Source: Anas platyrhynchos
Lineage: Eukaryota; Chordata; Aves; Anseriformes; Anatidae
Reading direction: 5' to 3'
DNA length: 64,000 nucleotides
NCBI RefSeq assembly: GCF_047663525.1
Contig: NC_092606.1
Location: 3,222,501-3,286,500, forward strand
The position numbers were made by a program, and so were the translations under genes. Below, in pieces: positions 1-39,726 of the stretch. Each line of letters begins with the position of its first letter. The first letter of the stretch is position 1. The notes beneath the pieces are model-generated. The model saw only the letters and a list, made by a program, of their open reading frames with translations. It did not search any database and was not told the origin of the DNA.

Positions 1-475
1 GTAGAAATTGGGAGACTAAAAAAACACACACTGGATTTCTCCCAAAGCAGAACTCTCCTGGAGATTATAATCAAGTACTAACTCTTCAGAGCCAAAGGGT
101 GGGGCTGTGTAGCCTGACTTTCACAGCCACATGTTTGTCAGCATCGTTCAGCTTTTCAGCTCCCAGCTCCTATTAGTACCCGAGTCAGCTTTACAGGGCT
201 CATATGTGTGTAAGCTACAGAATAGGAATGCAGAAGGAAAAAAATTGAGAGAAGCTGAATGGAAATACACAGCATAAAGCTATTCCCTGGCTTTACATTA
301 CACAGGTTCTTTTGATTTCAGATTTAGAGGTGATTAAGTTTCCAATATTGATTCAGACTTCTCTCCTTGCATTATCTGGGCACGAAGTGCACCAACAGAC
401 TCCTTCTGAGCATTGTGTTGGCCATTTTACACACCAGGTTGACCAGCTGAGAACATGAAGTCGTTTTCCACCTAC

Positions 476-578
476 CTGCGAAGTTTCCATTGTGCTGTTC
501 TTTGATCATTCCTGTGCGTCTCTGGTCACAATCTGTTCCATTCTCTGCCATTTCATAGATCAATCACGTACGGGGGAT
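476..578 (-). CDS. VMP1: VMP1 exon 2, start-codon exon (gene partial at left edge)
   Basis: This exon carries the start of vacuole membrane protein 1, an ER multispanning protein needed for autophagosome formation and lipid handling. The coding part is 551 down to 476: ATG at 551-549, then [14 protein letters not shown] and onward to HNGNF, 25 codons plus one base. I recognise this as the VMP1 N-terminus (human begins MAENG and also reads HNGNF before its exon end). A pyrimidine-rich tract ending in AG at 580-579 gives the acceptor, and GTAGG from 475 the donor, so 578-552 is 5'UTR. No membrane segment is encoded here; these lie in later exons, and none is visible at 1-475. Compared with human, K-N has become T-D and V-A has become T-G near the start. 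Confident on identity and both boundaries. Confidence 0.93.
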
Positions 579-3500
579 CTAAGAGCAAAACAAAACCAAA
601 AAACACAATGTCTCTATTTCTGGTTACAAAGATTCCATTTACTCTGTAGTCAAAAGATGCATACAACCACCCAGGAGTTCTCCAAATCACAGTTACCTTG
701 CATCGCGCCGTTAAAAAAGGAGAAAGTGTTTCCATTCCCACAATGACAAAGTTTAAAACATTTCCACCCACAGAAATCAGATTTTTTTTCATTTTAACGA
801 CACAACTCCCTCACTTCTCTAACTGAAGAAAAGCTCATTAAACAATCCCTTCCATTAATCAGCCCACTGCCTGGGCTCCACAAGGAGCAGAACTTCGCAC
901 AAGCTTCAGTTCAACCCCAAAAGAGAAGCTTAAGATTTGATTCCCGTACCAAAAAGCATCTATCCTGGCAGCAAGATCCCACGTTGTATGCAACTAGACC
1001 TCAAAACCTTCCCATTCTAAGAAAGTACCCCTCAGTATGGTAAGAAACAGAATTCCATCTCATGGTGTACAGTGTAATAACTAAAACAGGAAAGGAAAGC
1101 TCTGCAACTCTGGAAAGGAAAGCTTTTTTGAAAAGTGTATGCTCTCTCTGCTAGTTCAGCCTCTCTTTGTTGAGATCAGCCTCAAAAACCCAAAGAGCTG
1201 CTGTGGTTTTCCTTGTCCAGGAGAGTAAATAGTGCGGCAACTGGAAGCCAGCATGAAGCAGAATGTTGCAAGACTTTCCCTCCCAAAAAGAAAAAAAAGA
1301 AAAAGACCTGACCAGCTGACAATTCTTATGCAATCAAACATAAGAAGCAGCCAGTCAACCCTTTGCTTTAAAAACCCCTTGAATCTTAAAACAGTTTCTG
1401 GAATTTTATTTTCAAAAAAAGAGTCCCGCAAAGCTAAAGCATGCCGTTGGCGTTGTATTTCTCCCCATAAGCAAACCTGATTTACAGTTTTTGATATGCT
1501 GCTTTTGCTGGGAAGTAGTACAATATCCAAATGACAGGTTATATAAAACTGTCTACTGCAGGAAATTAAAATTTGATGGCAAAAATAGTTCCCCTTTGAT
1601 TTATGTCAGGCTTAAGAGCCAAGCCGCAATTCAGGTTTGGTAAACAGGAGCGAGATCTCCGCTTTGATTCACACTGCAATCATTTTGTCTTTTTTTTTTT
1701 TTTAATGAAATGTTAGAAGATTTAAGATACTGTTTGTTTCGTAGTTCCAGGGTATCACAAATTAATTTTATACCTGTTTAGTAGAACACATGTCTGATCC
1801 TCGGGCTTAATACAATAAAACAGACTACAGATAAAATTGCTAGCTGTGGTTATTAAAGAGGTTTTACTTAAAACCCAATGGTCAAACAGCATCGAGGTCT
1901 GAGGAAGCAGTACTTCCTCCACCAGCTTCTTTCTGAAATGAGCACAAATATAAATGTGGCTAGTTCAGTAAACTAGTAGGAATTAACCGCAAACTAGTAG
2001 GAACTAACCTCTTGGCACGTTACAGTTTTTATTCATTGAAACCTGGGCCCCAGAAAACCCAAACCACCAGGGGAATTGAGGGCACAGCCTTGCAGAGGTT
2101 TGCCTCTGAAGAACGCTGAAGGGCTCAGCCAAGGACAACGAGGACTGACCTGCTACAGAGAGAGCTCCACAGCATCCTTCTGCAGTCACTCGCAGCTGAA
2201 GCTTTGCTCTGAACTGCTACCACAGAAACACAAACCTCTCCCCTCAGGCCAGGCTTACGGCAGCAGCCTGATGCTGGAAGGCAGAGGAGTTCAACCAGCA
2301 CCCAGCTGAGGACACCAGGCCAGTCGCTCCAGTGACACAAGGATCAAACATTTCACCACCTCCCAGTTTCCGCAGGACAGTCAGGCCCTGAAAATAGTGG
2401 AGCACCTTCTTTCTGGTGACTGCACTTGAAAATTGAAATTGGACGCCTGCAGTTGCAAGTTTTCCTAGGAAGCCATTCTACACCAAGCCACACACACAAA
2501 AAAAATCCCTTCTGGTTCAGGAAACGTTGGTCTCATTTTGTTGGTGTATACATAAACACCCATTAAAAAATTTCAGTGGAAGACACACGCTCCTAATTTT
2601 GAAATTCATCTTTTTTTCCCCCTTAGATTTAGCCTTCAAAACTGAAGCGCCAATTGGTTTGTTCTCTGCACTTCGCTTAACTACATTTCGAGGAAGTTAA
2701 TTTGGGGTGACACAAAGCGCTGCCCATGCCCGATGCTCAAGTCTCGGCTGTGCACAACACCTCATCCCCACGAGCTGCATCCACCCCAGCCTGTTAAATG
2801 CCTTACTGACACTCAGAGCCAGCGGTCTCTGGGGTTCCCGATGCATTCATGCACACGTATCGACACGCGTATCACAGCTTTCCCAACCTCAGCTCACAGA
2901 GCCAGTTTCACCCTGTCTGCTCGGAAAGGCATCAGTCTGGGATTACCTTTGCCTGGCACTACCTCGAGTGCACAAACCAGTATTTACAACAAAGATAAAT
3001 AACCCCCCTGCACACTGGGGTAGGGCGTATACTCATTAAGAAGTTCCCAAAGTTCGGGCACCCTGCAGGGGTGCTCTGAGGACTCAGATTGAAGAACAGA
3101 GTTGGCTGGGAGATCTGGGACCTACCACAGGGCAAGTTTGGCAGGGCTGTGATTGGGAAACCAGCCGCCTGCTGGGTTCAGAAAGAACTTCTCAGTTTAC
3201 CAAAGCCTAAAGAGCATCCTAGCATAAGGAACAGGAGGGTGTGCAGCCGGGAAGTTTGCCCCCTGATCCATTTGGCACCTATCAGAACCACCAGTCCTGC
3301 ACCAATGTCTCCATGTGGAGATCAACTGGAGCAGGAAAGTGAGCCAAAACGGAGTTACCCTTCAGTGACCACGTCCACATCCTCAGGTCTATAACAAATC
3401 TGTGAGAGCCCGAAGAAAATGAAATCCCAGCTGTTAAACAGCCCCCGCGTCTTATCAACCCTAACAGCCACACGGCCTAGATCCAAAACGAAATTCCCAA

Positions 3501-6500
3501 GTCTGCTGAGTAGTTAGCAGCAAACATACAAATGAACTATTAAAGGAGAGAGGAAAACAACTTCGAACAGTTTTGATATCAGAGTCGCTTAGATCATCTG
3601 CTAGAGCTGTGCTCAGACAAGAACTTCTTTGTGGGGCTGAACAAACAGCCCACAAGCCATTATTCAGCTGCAGTGCAATCCATAACATTAAGTACAAAAA
3701 GACAATTATTGCCAGTCAAAACGTAAATGGACCAACAAAAAGGGCTCCTCACGACTGCGACTGGCACTTCGCAGCCGAAGCGAACAAAGCGTAACGAGCT
3801 TGGAACACAGGAACACTGGAACACTTGGAACATGGGAACTGATGCTTCTGCACGCCGTGACCACAGGAAAGGACAAGTCTCTTCTATCTGAAGTCCTGGG
3901 GAGGCTGCTGGAGCTCCCCGCGTTGTGTCGCTGCTTTTCAGTCACAATAAAGAGAACAAAAGCTGAACCTTCAGAGGTGTAACTAACTGCACTAAGCCAC
4001 ACAGCTTTACACATCTGCAGCACGGTTTTGTTTCAGAGATCGGATGCTCAACAATTTACACAGGGAGTAAGCTCACTGCTCCTCAGCCAGTAAAGGTTTT
4101 GAGAGCACCCTCCTTCAGAACTGACCTCCTTCGGACCTCAACGACTGCCTGCACAAGAACACGTTCAGATAAAGGACGAGACCAGTCCCGAAGCGAAGCG
4201 TTACGTACCCCTGCAGCTCCGTGACACTGCGCCACTCTTCACCACGTCTTCTGGATTCAAAGCCAGCAGAACAGACGTCGTCCTTAGCTTTGCAGGCACT
4301 CAAGACCAAAGTGAGTGCTCTTCCAAACCTTCTGTCCCTACAGAGTAAGGTAACGCTGCTCACCATGTGATACAGGGCTGCCAGGGTCCCTGACTTGAAG
4401 GTTAATAACTTTCCTAAAGCCACAGAAAATATAAGAAGTACCTGCTTTATTTTTCCAGTCCTTTAGCACTCAGGGGAAGCATTCAATTAAAATAAATTAG
4501 GACACATCTGAAAGATGGTCAAAATCTCTACAGACGTAGCTATTACGGGCTACTTTCCTATGAGTGCATTTATTCCCATTCTAAAAATGTTTTTCTAACT
4601 AAAGTAGTTTAAGCCCTCAAAGGCAAGGACAACCAATTCAGTTAAAGACCACAGGTTTGCATTTTGTGGGTTATGCCCCTGTGCACCAGACCTATTTTCC
4701 AACTCCTAACCAGATGAAGGTTTCGAAAACAAAGTCATTTTACAATTTAAAGCTAAAATTTCTGTTTTTCCAAAAAGACTTTGGAGCATCTCTTAGGAAA
4801 GCACGGATTAATGTTGTCACACGAGCTTCAGGGATGCCACGCTTTTTCTTTTGGGGCTAAGCGAAGTTGTGATTCTGCTGTTACAGCTGCATTTATCAAA
4901 CTGCTCTCCAGTGAACCACGAACACTGACGGCTGCCTGTGTAGATCCAGCACTAGAATCAGCGAGTATAATAAAGTCATCACACGGTGCATAGGTGAAAA
5001 GGCATGAAGATGGTAGGAAAGCCAAAATTCAGGTTGTCCAGGTCTTCACAGAGAGTTCTTGCAGAAAGTTCAAAGAAACTCCTTAAATAAGAAAGGAAAC
5101 TACAGAACTGGGAACATGAGCACTGTCAGCACAGCACGTCGTGCCCCAGGGGAGGGCACAGGCTGGGTCTGAGCTCCTTGCTCCTTGTGCAGGTTGGCAG
5201 CAGCGGGGCTGGGGGGCAGATGGCAGCTTAGGGAATGGGGCGGCTCCCCTAACAGGGACAGAACAAGACTTAATATTCAGGTGACTAAGCTACCACGGTG
5301 TCTTTCACATCCTCGGTTTGAGGGCTATAGGGAAATCCGTGCACGTTAATGCCTTGGCAGAGGGTGGACGCAGCCCTCAGCCTGGGTGCTGTGCTCTGAA
5401 GGTGAGAACATTTTTTCAACAAATTCATAGCACACGAGGCTGCCTGCCTCATATCTTACTGTCCCCTGGGTCTGTCAGGTCAGCGTGACACCAAACCCAG
5501 CCAGGTGCTGTCCCGTGTCCCCTGCTTGGTGTTGCAACAGCCTCAAGGCTGTGCCCTTCATCCCCCTGAGATGGCAAAGTCCAGCCAGCTCACACGTCTC
5601 CGCATGGCACTGAAGGTAAAGGTCTAACCAAAGGTGATGGCTTCTCGTCACAACTCTGCCGGAAAAAAACCTGCTCTGCTCTAACTATTGCTCCTGAAGC
5701 GTAGTAGGTTTGGGTTTGTTTTAGAAACAGAAGTTATTAAGAAATAAAAGGAAGTCCCAAAGCATGCATTAACATTCTAACAATGGGTATTCACAGGACA
5801 CAGTCAGACAGTTATGACAGATTCCAAGGCTATTCAAAGACAACCCCAGGAAAAGACTCTTTGAAGTGGAAACAGCGCAGACTTCCCAGCCAAAGTCTGG
5901 CACCGCTTCCAGCACCCTCCCCTTTCTCAGTGCCACTTCCCACTTCAAAGCTCCCAAGCCCCCTCCTCCGCCTTCCCCCAGAAATCCCCAGCACCACTGA
6001 TTCCACCTGCTAAGTAGGGCACGGTGCTCAACTCAACAAGCAGTGCTACCCTCCCGTTGCACAACTATAAACGTGCTATTTCAAACACTCATCCGAAAGC
6101 ACGGGGTGAAGCAATCAGTGCAACTATCGCCTATTAGCAACGAGAAATAATAACAATAAAGAGTCCATCCCGTGCTGCAGAAATAAGGGCAGGCTGATGT
6201 TATCAAAACCCTTTGGTACGCTCCAAGGAATAAAGGAGCAACCTCACAGCTCCCCAGCTCAGGGGTAACAACGCCCGGGTACCCGCTCCTTGGTGGGCAC
6301 CAGCACTCACAGCACAGAAAAAAACGGCAGGAGCGAACCGGTACCGAAGCTGAGGCGCTTCTCGGGGGGCTGTGAGGGGATAACCCGGCTTTGCAGCACT
6401 GCAGCGAGCAGCCCCCCCCCCACCTCACCCCCTCGGCTCCCCGAAACGCCCCCAAAACCCCAAGGCTGCAAAAGCGGCGCCGGCTGCCCCGGGGCGTTGC

Positions 6501-6821
6501 GGAGGTGCCCGGCAGCACCACGCAGAGCCCGGGCACCGGCTCCGTTCAGCCGCTTCGCTCCCCTCAGGAGGGGCCGCGGGGCCCCCCCGGTGCCTTGGGG
6601 CAGCTCCCGCCCCTCCCCCCCTCCCCTCACAGCCCCTCAGCGGCCGGGCCCGGGGCCGTTGCCATGGCAACCGCGGGGCCCGGGGCCGGCCTGAGGGGGG
6701 AGCCGCGGCCGGTAGCGGGCTGAGGGCAGCGGGGGCGGCTTCTCCGCGGCCTGAGGCGCTCCGGGGGCTCCGAGCGGCCCCGCGGTGCCCCCCTCCCCCC
6801 CCCGTCCCCTCCCGCACTCAC
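579..6821 (-). other. VMP1: VMP1 intron 1
   Basis: Long first intron between the non-coding exon 1 and the start-codon exon. I see no coding exon, RNA gene or recognisable transposon in it. It holds a T run near 1691-1703, four GGAACA words at 3802-3832, and its promoter-proximal end lies in a CpG island from about 6400. Small open frames here have no family resemblance and are treated as chance. Confidence 0.75.
6658..6671. promoter_or_regulatory. Perfect palindromic X-box (RFX-type site)
   Basis: GTTGCCATGGCAAC is a 14-bp perfect inverted repeat and a textbook X-box, the site recognised by RFX winged-helix factors. It lies inside VMP1 intron 1, about 150 bp from the exon 1 donor and about 0.35 kb from PTRH2 exon 1. 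Occupancy is inference; the motif itself is read directly. Confidence 0.7.
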
Positions 6822-6890
6822 CGCGCTGCGCCCCGGCTGCTCCCGCTGGGCCCGGGCCAACCCGGAAGTGGGAGGCGGAGCCCTCCCGCC
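6822..6890 (-). other. VMP1: VMP1 exon 1, non-coding
   Basis: A strong donor (CG then GTGAGTG) lies at 6821-6815 on the minus strand, directly beside the divergent promoter. Since the ATG is in the next exon, this exon is 5'UTR. The donor edge at 6822 is read from sequence. The start near 6890 is a guess, placed before the ETS/CRE motifs, and could be off by tens of bases. Confidence 0.65.
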
Positions 6891-7005
6891 CCGCTGACGT
6901 CACTTCCTCCGCACCGCACCGCGCCGCCCGCTCTTTCCCCTTCTCTCGGGCGCTCTCCGCGGCCGGCGGAGCCCCGCCCCCTTCGGCGTGCTGGCGTCAC
7001 TTCCT
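6862..7005. promoter_or_regulatory. Bidirectional VMP1/PTRH2 core promoter with ETS and CRE motifs
   Basis: The short interval between the two divergent first exons carries an ETS word CCGGAAGTG (6862-6870), a full CRE palindrome TGACGTCA (6895-6902) that runs directly into ACTTCC (an ETS word on the other strand), and a second CGTCACTTCCT (6995-7005) that repeats 6898-6908 exactly. Several GC boxes are interspersed. This is the usual make-up of a TATA-less housekeeping promoter. Factor binding is inferred from motifs only. Confidence 0.7.
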
Positions 7006-7057
7006 GGCGACGGCGGCGCGGCCTGGTGGCAGCGTGGAGGCGGCGGCGGCGGCGGCG
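7000..7057 (+). other. PTRH2: PTRH2 exon 1, non-coding
   Basis: The donor is GTGAGG at 7058-7063, directly after a (CGG)6 run at 7041-7058 whose last G is the first intron base. The exon holds only 5'UTR. The transcription start is not visible; the left edge is a rough placement. Having one 5'UTR exon and one exon with the entire coding sequence matches PTRH2 as I know it in mammals. Confidence 0.6.
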
Positions 7058-7075
7058 GTGAGGAGCGCTCGGTTC

Positions 7076-7126
7076 TAACGGCCCTAACGGTTGTAACGGT
7101 TTTAACGGCTTTAACGGTTCTAACGG
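7076..7126 (+). repeat. Six TAACGG words at exact 9-bp period in the PTRH2 intron
   Basis: TAACGG begins at 7076, 7085, 7094, 7103, 7112 and 7121, a strict 9-bp period with variable 3-bp spacers. The array fills most of the 86-bp intron 7058-7143 (donor GTGAGG, acceptor TTGCAG). AACGG is the core bound by Myb-type DNA-binding domains, and CTAAC is also a good mammalian-type branch-point context. The last copy puts its branch A about 20 nt before the AG. The function is open. Confidence 0.85.
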
Positions 7127-7202
7127 CCCCGGTCTCGTTGCAGGCGCCCCGCGGAGCCGCAGCACGGCCCAGCAGCAGCCGCAGCCGCCGCCCGGTGCAG
7201 CC

Positions 7203-7730
7203 ATGGAGCAGCTGAGCAAGGCGGGGCTGCTGGGGCTGGTGGCGGGCGTGGCGTGCGGCCTCTGCCTCGGCTGGGGCCTCCGCGGCCGGCTCCTGAGGCA
7301 GTCCCGGGCCCGGGCAGCAGCGGCGGCGGCGCCACTCGGAGGAGCCGGACCTGAGGCGACGGTGCCCGGGGAGGACGGGGAGTTCAAGCTGGTGCTGGTG
7401 GTGCGGAACGACCTGAAGATGGGCAAGGGGAAGGTGGCGGCGCAGTGCTGCCACGCCGCCGTGGCTGCCTACAAGCAGGCGCAGAGGAGGACGCCCGAGG
7501 TGCTGCAGCAGTGGGAGTACAGCGGGCAGCCCAAGGTGGTGCTCAAGGCGCCCGACGAGGAGACGCTGCTGCAGCTGCTGGCCGAGGCCAGGCGCCTGGG
7601 CCTCACCGTCAGCTTGGTGCGGGATGCCGGCCGCACGCAGATCGCCCCCGGCTCGCAGACGGTGCTGGGCATCGGGCCGGGCCCGGCTGATGTGGTGGAT
7701 AAAGTGTCCGGGCATCTAAAGCTCTTCTGA
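7203..7730 (+). CDS. PTRH2: Peptidyl-tRNA hydrolase 2, mitochondrial (complete)
   Basis: 175-residue Pth2-family enzyme, which cleaves the ester bond of peptidyl-tRNA dropped from ribosomes; in vertebrates it sits on the mitochondrial outer membrane and is also linked to anoikis (BIT1). The N-terminus has one hydrophobic segment (about residues 8-25, [13 protein letters not shown]), then an Ala-rich linker. The Pth2 domain starts near residue 60 with the family block [17 protein letters not shown], and ends with [13 protein letters not shown], the GIGPGPAD motif and a KLF terminus; human ends KLY. Human PTRH2 is 179 residues, so the length fits. The start ATG (context GCAGCCATGG) follows an acceptor AG at 7142-7143, so the whole coding sequence is in one exon. 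Its neighbour VMP1 is divergent, and CLTC converges on its 3' end. Confidence 0.97.
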   Translation: MEQLSKAGLLGLVAGVACGLCLGWGLRGRLLRQSRARAAAAAAPLGGAGPEATVPGEDGEFKLVLVVRNDLKMGKGKVAAQCCHAAVAAYKQAQRRTPEVLQQWEYSGQPKVVLKAPDEETLLQLLAEARRLGLTVSLVRDAGRTQIAPGSQTVLGIGPGPADVVDKVSGHLKLF

Positions 7731-7837
7731 GCTGGGGCCCAAAGAAGTGCCAGTGCGTTGGTACTGAGGAGTGATATCCAAAACTTGGGATTGTTTCATA
7801 TGCTCTCAGTAAAAATATTATTTTCTTTTGTAAAAAA

Positions 7838-7843
7838 ATTAAA
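7838..7843 (+). terminator. PTRH2: PTRH2 polyadenylation signal ATTAAA
   Basis: ATTAAA lies 108 bp after the stop codon and is followed by a T/G-rich stretch, the usual downstream element. It would give a very short 3'UTR with cleavage near 7860. No AATAAA is closer to the stop. Confidence 0.6.
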
Positions 7844-7864
7844 CTTGCAAAATGTAATGCTGTT

Positions 7865-9125
7865 CATGAGTTTCTCTAGCTTCTGCATTGCACCCTGAAG
7901 TGGGTAGGAAAATGCTAGGCTGGGTAGAGTTACAAGAAGCAGAGCTGAATTTTACTACCCTAAGTAGGAGGAATCAAGCATTTGTAAGACATGTACAGTT
8001 GATGAATTAACACTTTGTCTGCTTTATTGACTGAATACAAGCATTAGAGAAGGTTGTTTTATGCCAAAAATAGAAGGTTCCCCTCTGCCTTTGCCTTGCA
8101 TGAGATTTTTTTTTAGATTGATTTTGTAATTCACAATAGGTGGGCTGCTAGAGCAGTTAGGGATTGCCCCATACAGCAGGAGATGGCTGCTGTGAACTTA
8201 GTGTAGGGTTTCTGAGGCAATGACTGATGCAACACCTTGTAACTGGTATGAAATGCATGAGACAGAACAAGTTAAACAGGGCTTACAGCTCAGTACTTAT
8301 AAAGGGAAGATGTAAGTAAGCCATGCTCCTTTCTGGAGAGGTCTGTGGAGCTGCTGCCTTTACAAGAATTTAAGCACATCAGGATTTCCCATCTGGCTAA
8401 CACAGGGAGTTACCCACACATGTATAAATAGCTTGTCACACAAGAAGAAACTCAATTCCTATCTTACTGAGGATTAATAGGTCCTCATAGGTTTAAGAAA
8501 GCACTCAACTACAGAAGTTACTGGGCAGAGGTCAGATCACAACTCACATTCTACCCAAATCATGGAGATTCTACCCCTAGAGCTCCTTTTTACCTCTAAT
8601 AATGGAAAAGGCAGGTTACCTGTGCTTCTAATTAGGTGGATTTTCTATTACTTTTAGTTTTGTAACAAAGCCGTGGTGTTTTTTTGTTTGTTTGTTTTTT
8701 TGAGAGAGAATTCTATTGAGCACCAAGTCAGGAGTTCTGTGCAGCGGCTTTGCTCAGGATCCCATTGGGATCTTACCTGGGCCAGTTGCTCATCAGCCCA
8801 GGGAAGGTCTAAGCCCACAGGCAGGTGAGAGGCAGGGCCTGGGAGATCTCTTCTTACTCCAGCACGATTCATCAAGGAATAAACAATCCCAGCTCTAGCC
8901 TGCAGCTGCCCAGGCCCCCCAGCTTCACACCCACTACCCTTCCCCACTGACCTGCTGTAACGCTCACCTGCCAGAATCCCTCAGTTCAAGCTGAGCAAGG
9001 GGGATTCAGCCTCAGGGCTGGAACCTGACACTGAGAATAGCTGGAGAAGCTTCCATCTCTTAGCCAGGAGCTACCACAACTAGGGCCAGGGCTGTACCAT
9101 TCATTGCACTCAAATATGACAGTAT
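7865..9125. other. Intergenic gap between converging PTRH2 and CLTC
   Basis: No gene, CpG island or recognised repeat family is visible. A T-rich simple stretch with TTTG repeats lies at 8679-8701. On the minus strand that reads as an A-rich tail, but I could not identify an inserted element beside it. Either gene may have longer 3'UTR forms reaching into this gap. Confidence 0.5.
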
Positions 9126-9149
9126 TCATTGAGAAACATTTAAGTCAAT

Positions 9150-9155
9150 TTTATT
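9150..9155 (-). terminator. CLTC: Likely CLTC distal polyadenylation signal AATAAA
   Basis: TTTATT on the plus strand reads AATAAA for CLTC, 1.26 kb after its stop codon. A second AATAAA lies at 9544-9549, about 0.87 kb after the stop, so two 3'UTR lengths are possible. The interval 9130-10411 is therefore called 3'UTR. It is AT-rich and contains no open frame of note. Which site is used cannot be told from sequence. Confidence 0.55.
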
Positions 9156-10411
9156 TGAAGCTAAATATATTTAAGGCAACTTACATACCTAGAACATAAT
9201 CTCAATTTAACTGACACACCCTACTACGATCCTAACGTATCATCTGGGCAAAGATGCTGTAGTTGACCACAGTGCAGCCAACTCTTGAAAAGTGCTCTTT
9301 TCTTCCATCTGGCATAATCTATCTATAGAAAAAGCATTACATATTTTCTTGTATTGTCCCCTCAGTGCAAGACACCACTACTGGTCTCTATTGCTTCTGT
9401 TCTAATGGCCCCTTCTACCCTTGAGGTGTATGCACTCGTATGCCCCCAACGACTAGCACTGTAATACTTGGTTCGAGGTTGAAGGTCCTTTTGAAGACAG
9501 TAAAGTGAAGCTACCACTATGCAGCATGTCCACAGTCCAGTAATTTATTTTTAAATTGAGTAATTTCAAATTGCACAAACAAAACTGAACAGCAATATGC
9601 TTGAATTCTCTCTTCTGTACACTCAAAACAGTGATCTAAAACACCACAATATCCAACATACACAAACCTCAGGGCAGGGTTAGTAAATACACAGATTGGA
9701 ATCATGGTGCTCTGTTCCTGAATGGAATGTCCCACAAAAGCACAGGATACAGCACAACATAAGGTCATCTGTTACATATGGAGTGAGCAAAAAGACACTA
9801 GCATTTTCTATATGCATAACTGGAAAAACCTGCATAGGTTAAGGAAAAAACTTTTACTCATTTTAAGTCAGGCAAGGTTGTCTGTACGCATTTTAAATTC
9901 TTTTAGAGCTATGCAATCCAACCAGGGTAGGATATGCTGATTAGTGTTGTCTCTTGTCAGCGGTCTTGCAAGGTCAAATACAAGTATCTTCACTTTAGCT
10001 TTCTCCGAATATACAGTGAGACTTAAATGCATTTAGAATAGACAGTACATACTGTAAGCTGCTCACATACAATGAACTTAAGATTCAGTATTAGAGTTTA
10101 ACACTATAGAGTGCAAATCAGAATCTTCACAATAGACTTAATGGTAATAAGCAGTCCTGCAAAAGCCCACTTGAACAAACTTGTTTAAACTATTCCCCTT
10201 TTAAAGTAAAGTCTAAATGACATGGAATGTGAAAAAGATTTAACATAAGTGATTCAAAGTTTGCGCTAGAAAAAACAGTCCTTCATGAAATAAAGGTTAC
10301 AAGAACACGAGGCAGAACTCTTGCTTTTTCCCTGGTATGAGTTAAAGCGGGGAGGGACGGTGGAGTTTCAGTAAGAAAATATGCTAGCTCCAAACTGACT
10401 TGTGCTGCACC

Positions 10412-39109
<28,698 letters not shown>

Positions 39110-39726
39110 GGCGGCGGGGCTGCGGCTGCGCTCCGAGGCCGGCCCGGGTTTTGGTAGCGGCGGCGGCGGCTCCTCAGCTGAGGGCGGTGGTGGTGGGGGT
39201 GTGTGGGGGGGAGCCTGGCAATGGCGGAGCGCAGCGGGGCAGCGCGAGCGGCGAGCCGCGGCCGGGCGGAAGCTGCCCCCGCCGGCGGAAGGATCCCGCG
39301 GCGGCAGGAAGGGGCCGGCCCTCACCTGCCCGGCGGCACCGGCCTTAAACAGCGCCGGCCCTGGCGGAAGGATACCCGCCCGGCTAGAGTCACGCGGCCT
39401 CCGCCGGGCCAATGGGAGCGGCGGAAGGATCCGCCGCCGGAAGGGACTATTTGAGCGCTCCCCCCCCACCACCCTCACGGCTTTTTTTTTTTTTTTTTTT
39501 TTTTGCCACATCATGCGACCGAGGGCCGGCTGCGTCACTTCCGGTCCGCGCCTGCCGCCCCGGCGGGTCACGTGCCGGGGGCAAGGTGACACCGGGAGGT
39601 GCCGCCGTGTCCCTCCGCGGAGGGGGGGGAGCGGTTGCTATGGAGACGGGCGGGGCCCCGCCGCCCCCTCACGCCTCAGCCGCCCGCCCGCCCCCCCCTC
39701 AGTGCTCCAAGTGAAAAATAAGCACA

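Larger units (their letters stand above)
6400..7730. promoter_or_regulatory. CpG island shared by VMP1 and PTRH2
   Basis: The sequence becomes strongly GC- and CpG-rich from about 6400 to the end of the PTRH2 coding exon, against an AT-leaning background. It covers the first exons of both divergently transcribed genes, as expected for a housekeeping bidirectional promoter. No TATA box is placed sensibly for either gene. The edges are judged by eye. Confidence 0.8.

Noticed and set aside
1-475. VMP1 exon 3 or the miR-21 locus
   Set aside because: No acceptor followed by the expected exon 3 reading is present. miR-21 is associated with the 3' end of VMP1, which is outside this window.
6818-7715. 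Long minus-strand frames (202 and 271 codons) opposite PTRH2
   Set aside because: Shadow frames of the GC-rich PTRH2 coding exon and promoter; PTRH2 on the plus strand matches its family throughout.
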